NCBI GenBank assembly: GCA_037968855.1
Contig: JBBKWH010000050.1
Span: 1 to 64,000, forward strand
Direction of reading: 5' to 3'
Length of the DNA stretch: 64,000 bases
From: JBBKWH01 sp037968855
GTDB lineage: Bacteria > Pseudomonadota > Gammaproteobacteria > Pseudomonadales > Moraxellaceae
Part shown: positions 16,552 through 25,557 of the stretch, one piece after another
Layout: each line of letters starts with the position of its first letter
Numbering within the stretch: position 1 is the first letter of the stretch
The notes under the pieces: model-generated
What the model saw: only the letters and a program-made list of their open reading frames with translations
Database searches by the model: none
What the model was told of the DNA's origin: nothing
Position numbers and translations under genes: made by a program

Positions 16552-17079
16552 TTAAGGCGCAGGAATACGCAGTACTTGGCCAACATAAATCTTGTCTGGA
16601 TCACTGAGCATCGGCTTATTGGCATCAAAAATTTTGTTGTATGAATGAGCATCGCCATAGGCGTGGTTGGCAATTTTAGACAGCGTGTCGCCAGATTTAA
16701 CCGTATACATGGTGCTTTCGGCTGCTGGCATTTCAACCTCAATACTATCTACAACGGTGGCCACGTTGGACACATTACCCAGTGCCAAGATGATTTTTTC
16801 ACGATCAGCCTGCGTTTTGACCTTGCCTTTGACTTCAGCAGCATCAGACACACTGTTGTAGTTTACTGACAACCCCTCAACAGGCAAATTTAACGACTGA
16901 ACACGCTTAAGCAACAGATTGGCCATTTCTTGTGCGGTTGGCTCGTGGGCAACAGGTTTGGCTTGTGGTGCACCATGGTTTGCAGCAACGGGTTGAGTCG
17001 CAGCTTCACCCGCTTTATCCAGTTTGTCTTGTCCGGTGATTTTATCGCCAATCCCTTTGACAAAGCTAAAAATACCCAT
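16552..17079 (-). CDS. lysM: BON and LysM domain protein (LysM/YgaU-like)
   Basis: A 175-residue protein beginning MGIFSFVKGIGDKI, typical of the YgaU/LysM group. Residues ~50-115 are a BON domain (VNYNSVSDAAEVKGKVKTQADREKIILALGNV) and ~122-173 a LysM domain (YTVKSGDTLSKIANHAYGDAHSYNKIFDANKPML ... GQVLRIP). There is no signal peptide, so it is predicted cytoplasmic as in E. coli YgaU, which binds potassium. Here an Ala/Pro-rich spacer (residues ~25-48) is inserted before the BON domain. It stands alone between terminators. Confidence 0.9.
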   Translation of the reverse strand: MGIFSFVKGIGDKITGQDKLDKAGEAATQPVAANHGAPQAKPVAHEPTAQEMANLLLKRVQSLNLPVEGLSVNYNSVSDAAEVKGKVKTQADREKIILALGNVSNVATVVDSIEVEMPAAESTMYTVKSGDTLSKIANHAYGDAHSYNKIFDANKPMLSDPDKIYVGQVLRIPAP

Positions 17080-17203
17080 CTGTATTGCTCCTGATCATGT
17101 TGTGCAGAATAGAGTCCCAGCCTAATACAATCATCAACATAAGACGTTGTGAAAACGATACTGGCCTGTAACGGCAGGCAACTTCTACAGCGCTTTGGTA
17201 AAG

Positions 17204-17239
17204 AAAAACCGCAGATTATTGATCAAAATAACCTGCGGC
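17204..17239 (-). terminator. Terminator after fabF
   Basis: On the minus strand CCGCAG-n-TTATT pairs with AATAA-n-CTGCGG around a 6-base loop and is followed by TTTTT. It lies 30 bases after the fabF stop and closes the fatty acid cluster. Confidence 0.75.
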
Positions 17240-17269
17240 TTGTTGTATATCATCAAGGTCTGACAGCAG

Positions 17270-18517
17270 TTAGGACATCTTGCTGATCACCAGTGAACCA
17301 TTGGTTCCACCAAAGCCAAACGAGTTAGAAATAGCATTTGCAATGCTCATGGGCCGTGCGGTATTGGGCACATAATCCAAACGACAGTCTGGATCGGCTT
17401 GATCCAAGTTAATGGTCGGCGGTGCAATTTGATCGCGAATTGCCAATACACAAAAAATCGCCTCAATTGCACCAGCAGCTCCCAACAAATGTCCGGTCAT
17501 CGATTTAGTCGAACTAACGGCCAATTGGCTGGCATGTGCAGCAAACAGTGATTCAATGGCCTGAGACTCTGCTTTGTCACCCGCTGGTGTACTGGTACCA
17601 TGCGCGTTGATATAGTCAATCTGGTCAGGCTGAAGACCTGCATCACGTAAAGCATTTTTCATGGCCAATGCAGCGCCTTCGCCATTTTCTGATGGTGCAG
17701 TAATATGGCTGGCATCGTCACTCATACCAAAGCCGGTTAGCTCAGCCAAAATGGTCGCACCACGGGCTTGGGCATGTTCGAGTGATTCCAATACCACTAC
17801 CCCCGAACCATCGCCCAGCACAAAGCCGTCACGTCCTGCATCAAAGGGTCGGCTAGCCTTTGTAGGTTCGTCATTGCGGGTCGATAAGGCTTGCATGGCC
17901 GAAAAACCACCGATTCCTAAAGGACTGGACGATTTTTCGGTCCCGCCAGCCACCATCACATCGGCATCACCATAGGCAATCAAACGCGCTGCTAGGCCAA
18001 TCGAATGCGTTGAGGTGGTGCACGCCGTTGCTGTTGCAAGGTTTGGCCCTTTTAAGCCATAACGAATCGCTAGCAGACCTGCGGTCATATTGATAATCGA
18101 ACCTGGCACAAAAAACGGCGAAATCCGACGTGGCCCTTGCGCCGTTAACGTCGCATGGTTGTCTTCGATCATTGGTAATCCACCAATGCCTGAGCCAATA
18201 CAGACGCCTATTCGCTCACGATCTAAAGCAGGCAAAGTGTCATCGGTCAATCCAGCATCGGTCATCGCCTGTATCGCAGCAGCCACGCCATACTGAACAA
18301 AGGTGTCATAGCGACGGGCATCTTTGGCACTCATATACAGCGTTGGATCAAAACCATCCACAGTGGCTGCAATTTGCGCACGATAGCCAGAGGCATCAAA
18401 ATGAGTAATCGGCTTGACGCCACTTTGACCCGCCAAGACCGCCGCCCAACTACTGGCCACATCCAGCCCCAATGGCGTCACCATACCCAACCCTGTGATC
18501 ACTACCCGCTGCTTCAT
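17270..18517 (-). CDS. fabF: 3-oxoacyl-ACP synthase II (KAS II)
   Basis: A 415-residue condensing enzyme that elongates acyl-ACP with malonyl-ACP; KAS II favours palmitoleoyl-ACP to vaccenoyl-ACP. Active Cys166 (TATACTTSTHSIG), the His motifs INAHGTSTPAGD and SMTGHLLGAAG, and the closing NSFGFGGTNGSLV are intact. It is the last gene of the plsX-fabD-fabG-acpP-fabF cluster, but a terminator stands between acpP and fabF, so it may be partly uncoupled. fabB is 8 kb away, giving two elongation synthases in the window. Confidence 0.97.
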   Translation of the reverse strand: MKQRVVITGLGMVTPLGLDVASSWAAVLAGQSGVKPITHFDASGYRAQIAATVDGFDPTLYMSAKDARRYDTFVQYGVAAAIQAMTDAGLTDDTLPALDRERIGVCIGSGIGGLPMIEDNHATLTAQGPRRISPFFVPGSIINMTAGLLAIRYGLKGPNLATATACTTSTHSIGLAARLIAYGDADVMVAGGTEKSSSPLGIGGFSAMQALSTRNDEPTKASRPFDAGRDGFVLGDGSGVVVLESLEHAQARGATILAELTGFGMSDDASHITAPSENGEGAALAMKNALRDAGLQPDQIDYINAHGTSTPAGDKAESQAIESLFAAHASQLAVSSTKSMTGHLLGAAGAIEAIFCVLAIRDQIAPPTINLDQADPDCRLDYVPNTARPMSIANAISNSFGFGGTNGSLVISKMS

Positions 18518-18656
18518 GCTGCCAATGCCTCTTAATCAAAACGATAAAAAAATACAGATGCGACAATCTAGTATGCCAGAGCAAAACGATCATTTGATGA
18601 CGGATACGCCAGTCTATTGGCCAATCACTCATCATGATCATGTTGATCTCAGACAC

Positions 18657-18685
18657 AAAAAAACCGCAGAGACTGCGGTTTTTTT
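18657..18685. terminator. Terminator between acpP and fabF
   Basis: AAAAAAACCGCAG and CTGCGGTTTTTTT form a 13-pair stem with a 3-base loop and T-runs on both strands. It lies 15 bases after the acpP stop and would separate abundant acpP message from fabF, which then needs read-through or its own promoter in the 140 bases that follow. Confidence 0.88.
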
Positions 18686-18699
18686 GTCTTACTCGTCAA

Positions 18700-18945
18700 T
18701 TATGCATCATTGCCGAGCTTGGCCGTGACGTAGTCAATGGCTGACTGTACGGTGGTAATTGAGCTGGAATCTTCATCAGGAATGGTGATGTCGAAGTCAT
18801 TCTCAAAAGACATGACCAACTCAACCAGATCGAGAGAATCAGCTCCCAGATCATCCATAAAGGAAGCTTCGTTCTTAATTTCTTCGGCGCGCATCCCGAG
18901 CTGTTCAGCTACGGCTTTCTTGATGCGCAGTTCGATGTCGCTCAC
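18700..18945 (-). CDS. acpP: Acyl carrier protein
   Basis: An 81-residue acidic carrier protein; Ser37 in GADSLDLVELVM receives 4'-phosphopantetheine and carries the growing acyl chain. The start is taken as GTG at the family N-terminus VSDIELRIKKAV, because AGGAG stands 7 bases before it; the ATG five codons earlier lies on top of that ribosome binding site. It is 89 bases after fabG. A TACACT -10-like element near 18994 could be a dedicated promoter, expected for so abundant a protein. Confidence 0.96.
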   Translation of the reverse strand: MSDIELRIKKAVAEQLGMRAEEIKNEASFMDDLGADSLDLVELVMSFENDFDITIPDEDSSSITTVQSAIDYVTAKLGNDA

Positions 18946-19034
18946 AGGAATTCTCCTCACAATGTGGCGTCTTTAAAAAAAACAGGCTCTAGTGTAGTCC
19001 AAAGTCTGCCAAAAACCATCAACCGCTTGGGCGG

Positions 19035-19775
19035 TTAATCCAGATACATCCCGCCATTGACCGGCAAAACAGTACCGGTTATGTAACTGCCACCGTCACC
19101 CGCCAAAAAGGCAACCGCAGCAGCAATATCTTCTGGCCGTCCAAGACGACCTAATGGCACAGCGTCCAGCATACGTTGACGCAGCCCATCATCCAATGCC
19201 TCGGTCATATCTGTGGCGATAAAACCGGGGGCAACACAGTTTACCGTAATATTACGGCTTCCCATCTCTCGTGCAAGCGTACGACTAAACCCTTCCACAC
19301 CTGCTTTGGCAGCAGCATAGTTGGCTTGGCCAGCATTGCCCATCCGTGCAACCACAGAGGTAATATTGATAATACGGCCAAAACGCGCCCGACTCATGCC
19401 TTTTAACACACGCTTAGACAGATGAAAAACAGCATTTAAGTGAACATTCAAGATGTCCTGCCAGTCATCGGTCTTCATGCGTAGCAACAAATTATCACGG
19501 GTGATACCTGCATTGTTAACCAACACAGCCACTGCACCATACTGTTGCTCAATCTGTAACACCAATGCATCAATGGCGGCAGAATCTCGAACATCAAGGC
19601 ACATGCCACAACCTTGATCGCCCAAACGCGCCGAAATCTCTGCTGCACCCGCCTCCGTCGTTGCAGTACCGACCACGTAATGACCTGTTTGTGCCAACTC
19701 AGATGCAATCGCCGCGCCAATCCCGCGACTCGCGCCAGTCACCAATGCAACCCGTACAGACTGTTCTAAACTCAT
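19035..19775 (-). CDS. fabG: 3-oxoacyl-ACP reductase FabG
   Basis: A 246-residue short-chain dehydrogenase that reduces 3-oxoacyl-ACP with NADPH. The nucleotide motif TGASRGIG (residues ~14-21), NNAG near 88, catalytic Ser in NITSVVARMG, and YAAAKAG (Tyr and Lys) are all in place, as is the C-terminal ITGTVLPVNGGMYLD. Its ATG overlaps the fabD stop by four bases, indicating translational coupling. Confidence 0.97.
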   Translation of the reverse strand: MSLEQSVRVALVTGASRGIGAAIASELAQTGHYVVGTATTEAGAAEISARLGDQGCGMCLDVRDSAAIDALVLQIEQQYGAVAVLVNNAGITRDNLLLRMKTDDWQDILNVHLNAVFHLSKRVLKGMSRARFGRIINITSVVARMGNAGQANYAAAKAGVEGFSRTLAREMGSRNITVNCVAPGFIATDMTEALDDGLRQRMLDAVPLGRLGRPEDIAAAVAFLAGDGGSYITGTVLPVNGGMYLD

Positions 19776-20752
19776 GCCAATTTTCCTTCAGACAAAGACA
19801 CTGCCGATAGCGCCTGATCCAAACGACTACGGGTATCGGTCATGTAAGCCGTCAGAGGCTTGTTCATACGTTTGGCCAGATTTGCCAGCACATTGCCCGC
19901 ACCACACTCCACCACATGCGTCACACCCATTTTGGACAACTGCTGCATGCTCTGTGTCCACAAGACCGGCTGGCTTAACTGATCAATCAACCCCTGCCGA
20001 ATCGCATCCAGATCAGGCGCAATCATCGCCCGTGCATTTTGAATCACTGGGATGTCAGGATGATGAAGCGGCACATCGGTCAATAGCTGCGCCAGTTGCT
20101 CGGCCGCAGGCTGCATCAAACGACAATGTGACGGCACACTGACCGGCAACAAAATCGCCTTCGCACCCAGCGATTTGACCACACGAATGGCCTCTGCAAC
20201 GGCCGCTTGATCACCAGCAATCACCACTTGGCCTTCGGCATTAAAATTAGCCGCATCAACCACTAGCCCAGTCTGTTGACTGACAGCTTGGCAATGCGTC
20301 ATCACATCAGCATCACTCATGCCCAAAATCGCGGCCATGGCACCTTGACCCGCAGGCACTGCCTCTTGCATCAAACGCCCACGGCGACTCACTAGACGCA
20401 CACCGTCGGACAGGCTAAGCGCACCAGCGGCCACCAAAGCACTGTATTCGCCAAGTGAGTGCCCAGCCATTGCTGCGGGCACAATCCCACCCAGCTCACG
20501 CCAGACGCGCCACAGCGCAATACTAGCTGTGAGCAACACGGGTTGGGTAAATTCGGTTTGGTTAAGTCGATCATCGCCCTGAGCAATGTGCCACAGGTCA
20601 ACATCGGCAGCACTACTGGCCTCAGCAAAGGTCTGAGCAATCAATGGAAAATCGTCGTATAACTCAGCCAACATACCGGCTTTTTGTGAGCCTTGGCCGG
20701 GAAACAGTAGCGCCGTATGCACAGCAGCAGTTGGATTTGTTGCACTATTCAT
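19772..20752 (-). CDS. fabD: Malonyl-CoA:ACP transacylase FabD
   Basis: A 326-residue acyltransferase that moves malonyl from CoA to ACP. The FPGQGSQ motif is at residues 17-23, the nucleophile is Ser99 in GHSLGEYSALVAAG, and the catalytic His lies in SVPSHCRLM. It overlaps plsX upstream and fabG downstream by four bases each. fabH, which sits between plsX and fabD in E. coli, is absent here, as in pseudomonads. Confidence 0.97.
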   Translation of the reverse strand: MNSATNPTAAVHTALLFPGQGSQKAGMLAELYDDFPLIAQTFAEASSAADVDLWHIAQGDDRLNQTEFTQPVLLTASIALWRVWRELGGIVPAAMAGHSLGEYSALVAAGALSLSDGVRLVSRRGRLMQEAVPAGQGAMAAILGMSDADVMTHCQAVSQQTGLVVDAANFNAEGQVVIAGDQAAVAEAIRVVKSLGAKAILLPVSVPSHCRLMQPAAEQLAQLLTDVPLHHPDIPVIQNARAMIAPDLDAIRQGLIDQLSQPVLWTQSMQQLSKMGVTHVVECGAGNVLANLAKRMNKPLTAYMTDTRSRLDQALSAVSLSEGKLA

Positions 20753-21747
20753 AGATGTTGTCCTGCTCGAATCATCGCGGGAATATCATGCTCAGCCGCT
20801 CGAATCGCCACATTTAGGGCATGGGCAAAGCTCGTGGCATCAGCACTGCCGTGACTTTTGATCACCGTACCATTCAGTCCCACTAATGGGCCACCATTGT
20901 AGCGGCTTGGATCCAGTCGTTGTTTTAGACGACGTAACACGGGCATGGCAGCCAAGGCCATTAAACGGGTGAACACATTGCGAGAAAACTCGGCTTTTAA
21001 ACTGTTGCCGATCATATGCGCGACGCCTTCGGCTGTCTTGAGCGCAATGTTGCCATGCAAACCATCGCAGACCACCACATCAGCCTCATCATCAAAAATG
21101 CCATCGCCTTCGATATAGCCGATGTAATTCATCGAACTTGCCTTGAGTAATGCATTGGCGGTTTTGATGGTGTCGTTGCCTTTTATTTCTTCTTCACCAA
21201 TATTTAGTAGGGCAATGCGTGGCGCTTTAACATCGGTTAAAGCTGACACCACCAAATGCCCCATGCGGGCAAACTGCAACAAATGCTCGGCAGAGGCATC
21301 GACATTTGCCCCCAAATCCAGCATGTAGCAAGCCCCTTGACGGGTTGGTAGGGCGCTCATAATGGCAGGGCGCTCAATGCCTGCACAGGTCTTTAACACC
21401 ATCCGGCCCAAGGCCATCAGCGCACCGGTATTGCCAGCACTGACACAGGCATCAGCCTGTCCATCGCGCACCGCTTCTATAGCAAGGCGCATAGAGGATT
21501 GGCGCTTTTGACGCAAAGCAACCATCACCGAATCATCCATACGGATCGACTCAGCAGTATGCTGTATATGAATACGGGACAAAATAGACTGGTCAAAACC
21601 GACCAAAAGAGGCTCTATCAGCGCTTGATCGCCAAAGAGTAAAACCTGCAAATCAGGCAAACGCGACAACACCGAACGGGTTGCCGGAATCGTGACACGG
21701 GGACCGTGGTCCCCGCCCATGGCATCGACGGCTAGCCGGATCGCCAT
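20749..21747 (-). CDS. plsX: Phosphate acyltransferase PlsX
   Basis: PlsX converts acyl-ACP to acyl-phosphate for PlsY, linking fatty acid to phospholipid synthesis. The 332-residue protein has the N-terminal AVDAMGGDHGP motif, VSAGNTGALMALG near residue 105, and LLNIGEEEIKGND and VVCDGLHGNIALKTAEG further on. AAGGAG stands 8 bases before the ATG. It follows rpmF in the conserved yceD-rpmF-plsX order and its stop overlaps the fabD start. Confidence 0.97.
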   Translation of the reverse strand: MAIRLAVDAMGGDHGPRVTIPATRSVLSRLPDLQVLLFGDQALIEPLLVGFDQSILSRIHIQHTAESIRMDDSVMVALRQKRQSSMRLAIEAVRDGQADACVSAGNTGALMALGRMVLKTCAGIERPAIMSALPTRQGACYMLDLGANVDASAEHLLQFARMGHLVVSALTDVKAPRIALLNIGEEEIKGNDTIKTANALLKASSMNYIGYIEGDGIFDDEADVVVCDGLHGNIALKTAEGVAHMIGNSLKAEFSRNVFTRLMALAAMPVLRRLKQRLDPSRYNGGPLVGLNGTVIKSHGSADATSFAHALNVAIRAAEHDIPAMIRAGQHL

Positions 21748-21766
21748 GTGTCAGTCTCCTTGAGGA

Positions 21767-21952
21767 TTATTCCTCGACGGCAGCCACTGCAAACAGTTGG
21801 CGACCACGGTAGAAACCGTCTTTGGTCACGTGGTGACGCAGGTGAGTTTCACCAGTGGTTTTGTCAATCGACAGTGCGTTAACAGTCAACGCATCATGTG
21901 AACGACGCATGTCGCGACGGGCGCGGCTTTTTCGGTTTTGCTGAACGGCCAT
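21767..21952 (-). CDS. rpmF: 50S ribosomal protein L32
   Basis: A 61-residue L32 with the standard start MAVQQNRKSRARRDMRRSHD and the ETHLRHHVTKDGFYRGRQL segment. No zinc-binding CxxC pair is present, so this is the Cys-minus form common in gammaproteobacteria. AAGGAGCC precedes the ATG. It lies between yceD and plsX, the standard co-transcribed position. Confidence 0.97.
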   Translation of the reverse strand: MAVQQNRKSRARRDMRRSHDALTVNALSIDKTTGETHLRHHVTKDGFYRGRQLFAVAAVEE

Positions 21953-22018
21953 GAGAGGCTCCTTGAAGATCAGTCGGACGGCCAGACACTGAACCGTCAG
22001 TCAGGTTAAAAATGGTGG

Positions 22019-22573
22019 TCAGTTTTTGACGTCTGAATCGAGTTTAAGACTCGCCAAAATACCAAAGGGGTTAGCCTGTCGTACTGGTTCGTCAGCTTCT
22101 ACTGGCTTTACCGCCATCTCACACTGCTCGTGGCGTGGTGATGTTGGCAAGGCCAGTAACAACTCGTCTTCAATCAGGGCAAGCAAGTCGATGGTTTCGC
22201 TGTTTTCAGCGGCATGCACCACTTGCTCTTCACTGATGACAATATAGTCGGCGTCTTCCAAAAGACGATCTGCTCGCGCAGGATCATCCAAAATCGCCAA
22301 ATGCACATTGGTATTGACTTCAATATCCACTTTATCCAGACAACGCTGGCAGACCAGTGGAAGTGTTGCCACCAATTGGGCATTAAGCCACGCAGTTCCA
22401 CGGTCGTCCTCAGACAGACGACAGCTTAGCTCAACGCTAAGATCGTCTAAAGGAGGGACTACCTCTTGGGCTATGCGGGGAAATCGAGAAAGTGGCAAGG
22501 TGCCGGACCATGAAAAGCCCTGCTCCGCCCACTTAAATGGCTCGATCTGCGCCGGAAAGGTATTTGCTGACAT
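22019..22573 (-). CDS. yceD: YceD family 23S rRNA accumulation protein
   Basis: A 184-residue DUF177/YceD protein, needed in E. coli for normal 23S rRNA levels. The CQRCLDKV motif (residues ~75-82) and the IDLLALIEDELLLALPTSPRHEQC segment are typical, as is the ending NPFGILASLK. It is the first gene of the yceD-rpmF-plsX-fab cluster. No ribosome binding site is visible and the promoter lies only ~13 bases before the ATG, so the message may be almost leaderless. Confidence 0.92.
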   Translation of the reverse strand: MSANTFPAQIEPFKWAEQGFSWSGTLPLSRFPRIAQEVVPPLDDLSVELSCRLSEDDRGTAWLNAQLVATLPLVCQRCLDKVDIEVNTNVHLAILDDPARADRLLEDADYIVISEEQVVHAAENSETIDLLALIEDELLLALPTSPRHEQCEMAVKPVEADEPVRQANPFGILASLKLDSDVKN

Positions 22574-22585
22574 AATAGGGCGTGG

Positions 22586-22614
22586 ATTCTACAAAGTTGC
22601 GTTAGACCTGTCAA
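22586..22614 (-). promoter_or_regulatory. Sigma70 promoter of yceD-rpmF-plsX-fab cluster
   Basis: On the minus strand: -35 TTGACA (perfect), 17-base spacer, -10 TAGAAT. The -10 box ends 12 bases before the yceD start codon, so transcription should start about 5-7 bases upstream of ATG. Confidence 0.78.
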
Positions 22615-22725
22615 AGCATAGAGTGATTTTGCGTTAAAATCATTCGACAGATGGTGAATTCTGTATTTTTCTTTGTTATGTGCGGGTAGATCAGCTCTAC
22701 CGATGCCTCTGATCACGAGTCAACA

Positions 22726-23346
22726 GTGTCCATTGATAGCCAATCATTGCCGTTTTTAACCACGTATCCGCTGTGTCCGTTTGACCCACCGTGGCCACAA
22801 CATGCCAATGAGCCTGCACAGGTGCGTTGGCTCATGGCTTGTTTTGATCAATGCTTTGCAGATCAGCATACCTGCTTGGTCTGGGGTGGCGAGGAACCCG
22901 AATACCTGCCTGCGCAAGACAATCAACCGGCGCGCATTCAATTTGCACATGGATACTTTGCCAGCGCCCTGCACGAAATTAGCCATTGGTGCATTGCTGG
23001 CCCTGCCCGCCGTCAACAAGCCGATCTGGGCTATTGGTATGCACCTGATGGCCGCACGCGCGAGCAACAAGCCTTGTTTGAACAAGTTGAGGTCAAGCCA
23101 CAAGCCTTGGAATGGCTGTTAACGGTGGCCTGTGGTCGTCCATTTCGAGTGTCACTGGATAATTTAAATGGCGATGCAGGCGATGGCCAAGCCTTTAAAG
23201 ATGCTGTTCATGCGCGGGTCATGGCGTTATTGCAAGGTCAGGCACCGATCCCTCAAGACGCTCAACGCTTGCTGGCGCATTTACTGGCCAATATTCGACC
23301 TAGCCAACCAGTGCAATGGGCCGAGTTTGATCGTGCATTGATTTAA
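22726..23346 (+). CDS. epmC: Elongation factor P hydroxylase EpmC
   Basis: A 206-residue YfcM/EpmC family protein. EpmC hydroxylates the beta-lysylated lysine of EF-P. The HEISHWCIAG motif holds the metal-binding His-Glu-x-x-His, and GYWYAPDGRTREQQALFEQVEVKPQALEW is the family signature. The start is a GTG with a poor upstream site. epmA and epmB, which make the substrate, are not in the window. Confidence 0.9.
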   Translation: MSIDSQSLPFLTTYPLCPFDPPWPQHANEPAQVRWLMACFDQCFADQHTCLVWGGEEPEYLPAQDNQPARIQFAHGYFASALHEISHWCIAGPARRQQADLGYWYAPDGRTREQQALFEQVEVKPQALEWLLTVACGRPFRVSLDNLNGDAGDGQAFKDAVHARVMALLQGQAPIPQDAQRLLAHLLANIRPSQPVQWAEFDRALI

Positions 23347-23546
23347 TTCACCTTTAAGCGATTGCTCAGCGAGGTATTGCTTAGCACGGTCAAAGCGACA
23401 ACATCTGTCACACAACACCTGTGCTTGATCACAGCATGGCTATGCTTACGCACAGGATCACAGCAGACAAATGTCACACAAACACCTTAAACTTCAAAAT
23501 TATCAAACCACTGACCAGATCACCGATTGGATCTAAGGAGATCGAG

Positions 23547-24170
23547 ATGTTGCATCTACGCGTTCATCCTGACAATCCGCAAGCACGCTTAATCGCTCAA
23601 GCCGCTGAGCGGATCAAACAAGGCGATATCATTGCTTATTTTACCGATACCGCCTATGCCTTAGGCTGTCATATCGGCGACAAAGCCGCTATGGAGCGGA
23701 TTGGCCGCATTCGTCGTCTGCCAGATCAGCACCAATACACCTTGCTGTGTCGGGATTTGTCCGAAATCGCGACTTATGCACGCGTCAGCAACAGCACTTA
23801 TCGGCTGCTAAAAGCCCATACACCCTCAATGTGTACGTTTATTTTGCCTGCCACCAGCGAAACACCACGGCGTTTAATGCACCCTAAACGCAAAACCATT
23901 GGCATTCGCGTGCCCACTCATCCGGTCTGTCAGGCCTTGCTCGATGCTTTGGGCGAACCCATGCTGACCAGCAGCTTAATCTTGCCCAACCAAGACCTAC
24001 CTATCGACGATCCCTACGAGATCGAAATGCAGCTTGAAAGCCAAATCGACATCTTGCTTGATGCGGGATTGGCCACCACTGGTCAGTCGACTGTGATTGA
24101 TTTATCTGGTGATCATCCAGTGTTAATTCGACAAGGCATGGGCGACGCATCTGGCTTTGTCGACTTGTGA
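23547..24170 (+). CDS. yciO: Sua5/YciO/YrdC family protein (YciO)
   Basis: A 207-residue protein of the Sua5/YrdC/YciO fold, related to threonylcarbamoyl-AMP synthase. TsaC itself is usually shorter and YciO's substrate is less certain. The start at MLHLRVHPDNPQARL has AAGGAG 6 bases upstream; the frame continues 42 residues further without support. GDIIAYFTDTAYALGCHIGDK, the RRLPDQHQYTLLCRDLSEI segment, and KTIGIRVPTHPVCQALL are family hallmarks. Confidence 0.92.
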   Translation: MLHLRVHPDNPQARLIAQAAERIKQGDIIAYFTDTAYALGCHIGDKAAMERIGRIRRLPDQHQYTLLCRDLSEIATYARVSNSTYRLLKAHTPSMCTFILPATSETPRRLMHPKRKTIGIRVPTHPVCQALLDALGEPMLTSSLILPNQDLPIDDPYEIEMQLESQIDILLDAGLATTGQSTVIDLSGDHPVLIRQGMGDASGFVDL

Positions 24171-24297
24171 TCTACGTGGCAGTTAAATTGTGAACGGGTT
24201 CTTGATTCATTTTTTAAGCAAAACAAACAAATCGTTCATTTTTGACGGATTGGTTTGCGACTTTCTTGTGTTCTGATGCCTTTCTTTACAAGGGTTT

Positions 24298-24306
24298 TGC
24301 TATACT
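24298..24306 (+). promoter_or_regulatory. Extended -10 promoter before trpS
   Basis: TGCTATACT matches an extended -10 element (TGnTATACT). No good -35 is visible, as is common with extended -10 promoters. Transcription would start ~30 bases before the trpS ATG. Confidence 0.5.
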
Positions 24307-24341
24307 TGCGCGGAATTTTTAAGTGATGTGGACAATAACGC

Positions 24342-25553
24342 ATGTCAATTTCGCGGGTCTTGTCAGGCATGCGGCCAACTGGTTGGCTGCATTTGGGTCA
24401 TTATCATGGCGTCCTAGAAAACTGGGTCCGCTTACAGCATGAACACGACTGCTACTTTTTTGTGGCTGATTGGCATGCCTTAACCACCCATTACGACGAT
24501 CCACGTGCCTTGGCTGGCCACACGCGCGACATGGTGATTGACTGGCTTGCAGCGGGTGTTGATCCAGACAAAGCCACAATTTTTGTGCAGTCTGCCATGC
24601 CAGAACATGCCGAACTGCATGTCTTGCTGTCGATGGGCACGCCGCTATCTTGGCTTGAGCGTGTGCCAACTTACAAAGATCAGCAAGAAAAACTCAAAGA
24701 AAAAGACCTCGCCACTTATGGCTTCTTGGGTTATCCCTTGCTGCAAAGCGCTGATATTCTGTTGTATGGCGCAGACAAAGTGCCAGTCGGTGCTGACCAA
24801 GTCGCCCACGTCGAATTGACCCGAGAAGTCGCGCGCCGCTTTAATCATTTGTATGGTCGTGAGTTTGATGCTGAGGCCAAACTCGCTGCTGCGATTGCAT
24901 TGCTGGACAAAGATACTGGCAAAAAATATCAACGGATGGCACGCAAATACAAAGAACAAGGCGATGCGGACTCACTCAAATACGGCAAACTCTTGGTTGC
25001 CGAACAGACCCAATTGTCATCGACCGACCGTGAACGCTTACTCGGTGGACTAGATGGCTCTGGTCGGGTGATTTTGACCGAACCAGTGGCATTATTGACT
25101 GAAGCCTCCAAAATGCCTGGTTTAGACGGCCAAAAAATGTCGAAGTCCTACGGCAATACCATCAGCCTGCGTGAATCACCCGATAACGTGCGCGAAAAAC
25201 TGCGCAAAATGCCGACCGATCCTGCCCGTGTCCGCCGTACCGATGCAGGCAATCCGGCACGCTGCCCTGTCTGGCAACTACACGAAATTTATAGCAATCA
25301 GACCACAAAAGACTGGGTACAAGCGGGTTGCACCTCGGCCAGCATTGGTTGCTTGGACTGCAAACAGCCAGTAGTCGACTCGATTAACCAAATGCTGCTG
25401 CCCATGCGTGAGCGTGCCGCCGAGTTTGAACAAGACCCAGCGCAGTTAAATCGCATCCTGTCCGACGGAGCAGCACGTGCACGAGAGACCGCGCATGCCA
25501 CACTACGAGAAGTACGTCACGCTATGGGTTTGATTGGCACGTGGTCACAATAA
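24342..25553 (+). CDS. trpS: Tryptophan--tRNA ligase
   Basis: A class I aminoacyl-tRNA synthetase charging tRNA-Trp. HLGHYHG (the HIGH signature) is near residue 18 and GQKMSKSYGNT (KMSKS) near residue 265. At 403 residues it is longer than E. coli TrpS (334), and belongs with the longer form seen in pseudomonads. An SRVLSGMRPTGWLHLGHY opening is typical. It heads a trpS-scpA-scpB-rluB set of tightly spaced genes. Confidence 0.96.
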   Translation: MSISRVLSGMRPTGWLHLGHYHGVLENWVRLQHEHDCYFFVADWHALTTHYDDPRALAGHTRDMVIDWLAAGVDPDKATIFVQSAMPEHAELHVLLSMGTPLSWLERVPTYKDQQEKLKEKDLATYGFLGYPLLQSADILLYGADKVPVGADQVAHVELTREVARRFNHLYGREFDAEAKLAAAIALLDKDTGKKYQRMARKYKEQGDADSLKYGKLLVAEQTQLSSTDRERLLGGLDGSGRVILTEPVALLTEASKMPGLDGQKMSKSYGNTISLRESPDNVREKLRKMPTDPARVRRTDAGNPARCPVWQLHEIYSNQTTKDWVQAGCTSASIGCLDCKQPVVDSINQMLLPMRERAAEFEQDPAQLNRILSDGAARARETAHATLREVRHAMGLIGTWSQ

Positions 25554-25557
25554 GTTC

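Noticed and set aside
20749..20752. Loss of fabH from the fatty acid cluster as a novel finding
   Set aside because: plsX directly next to fabD is the normal arrangement in pseudomonads, where other enzymes start chain synthesis.
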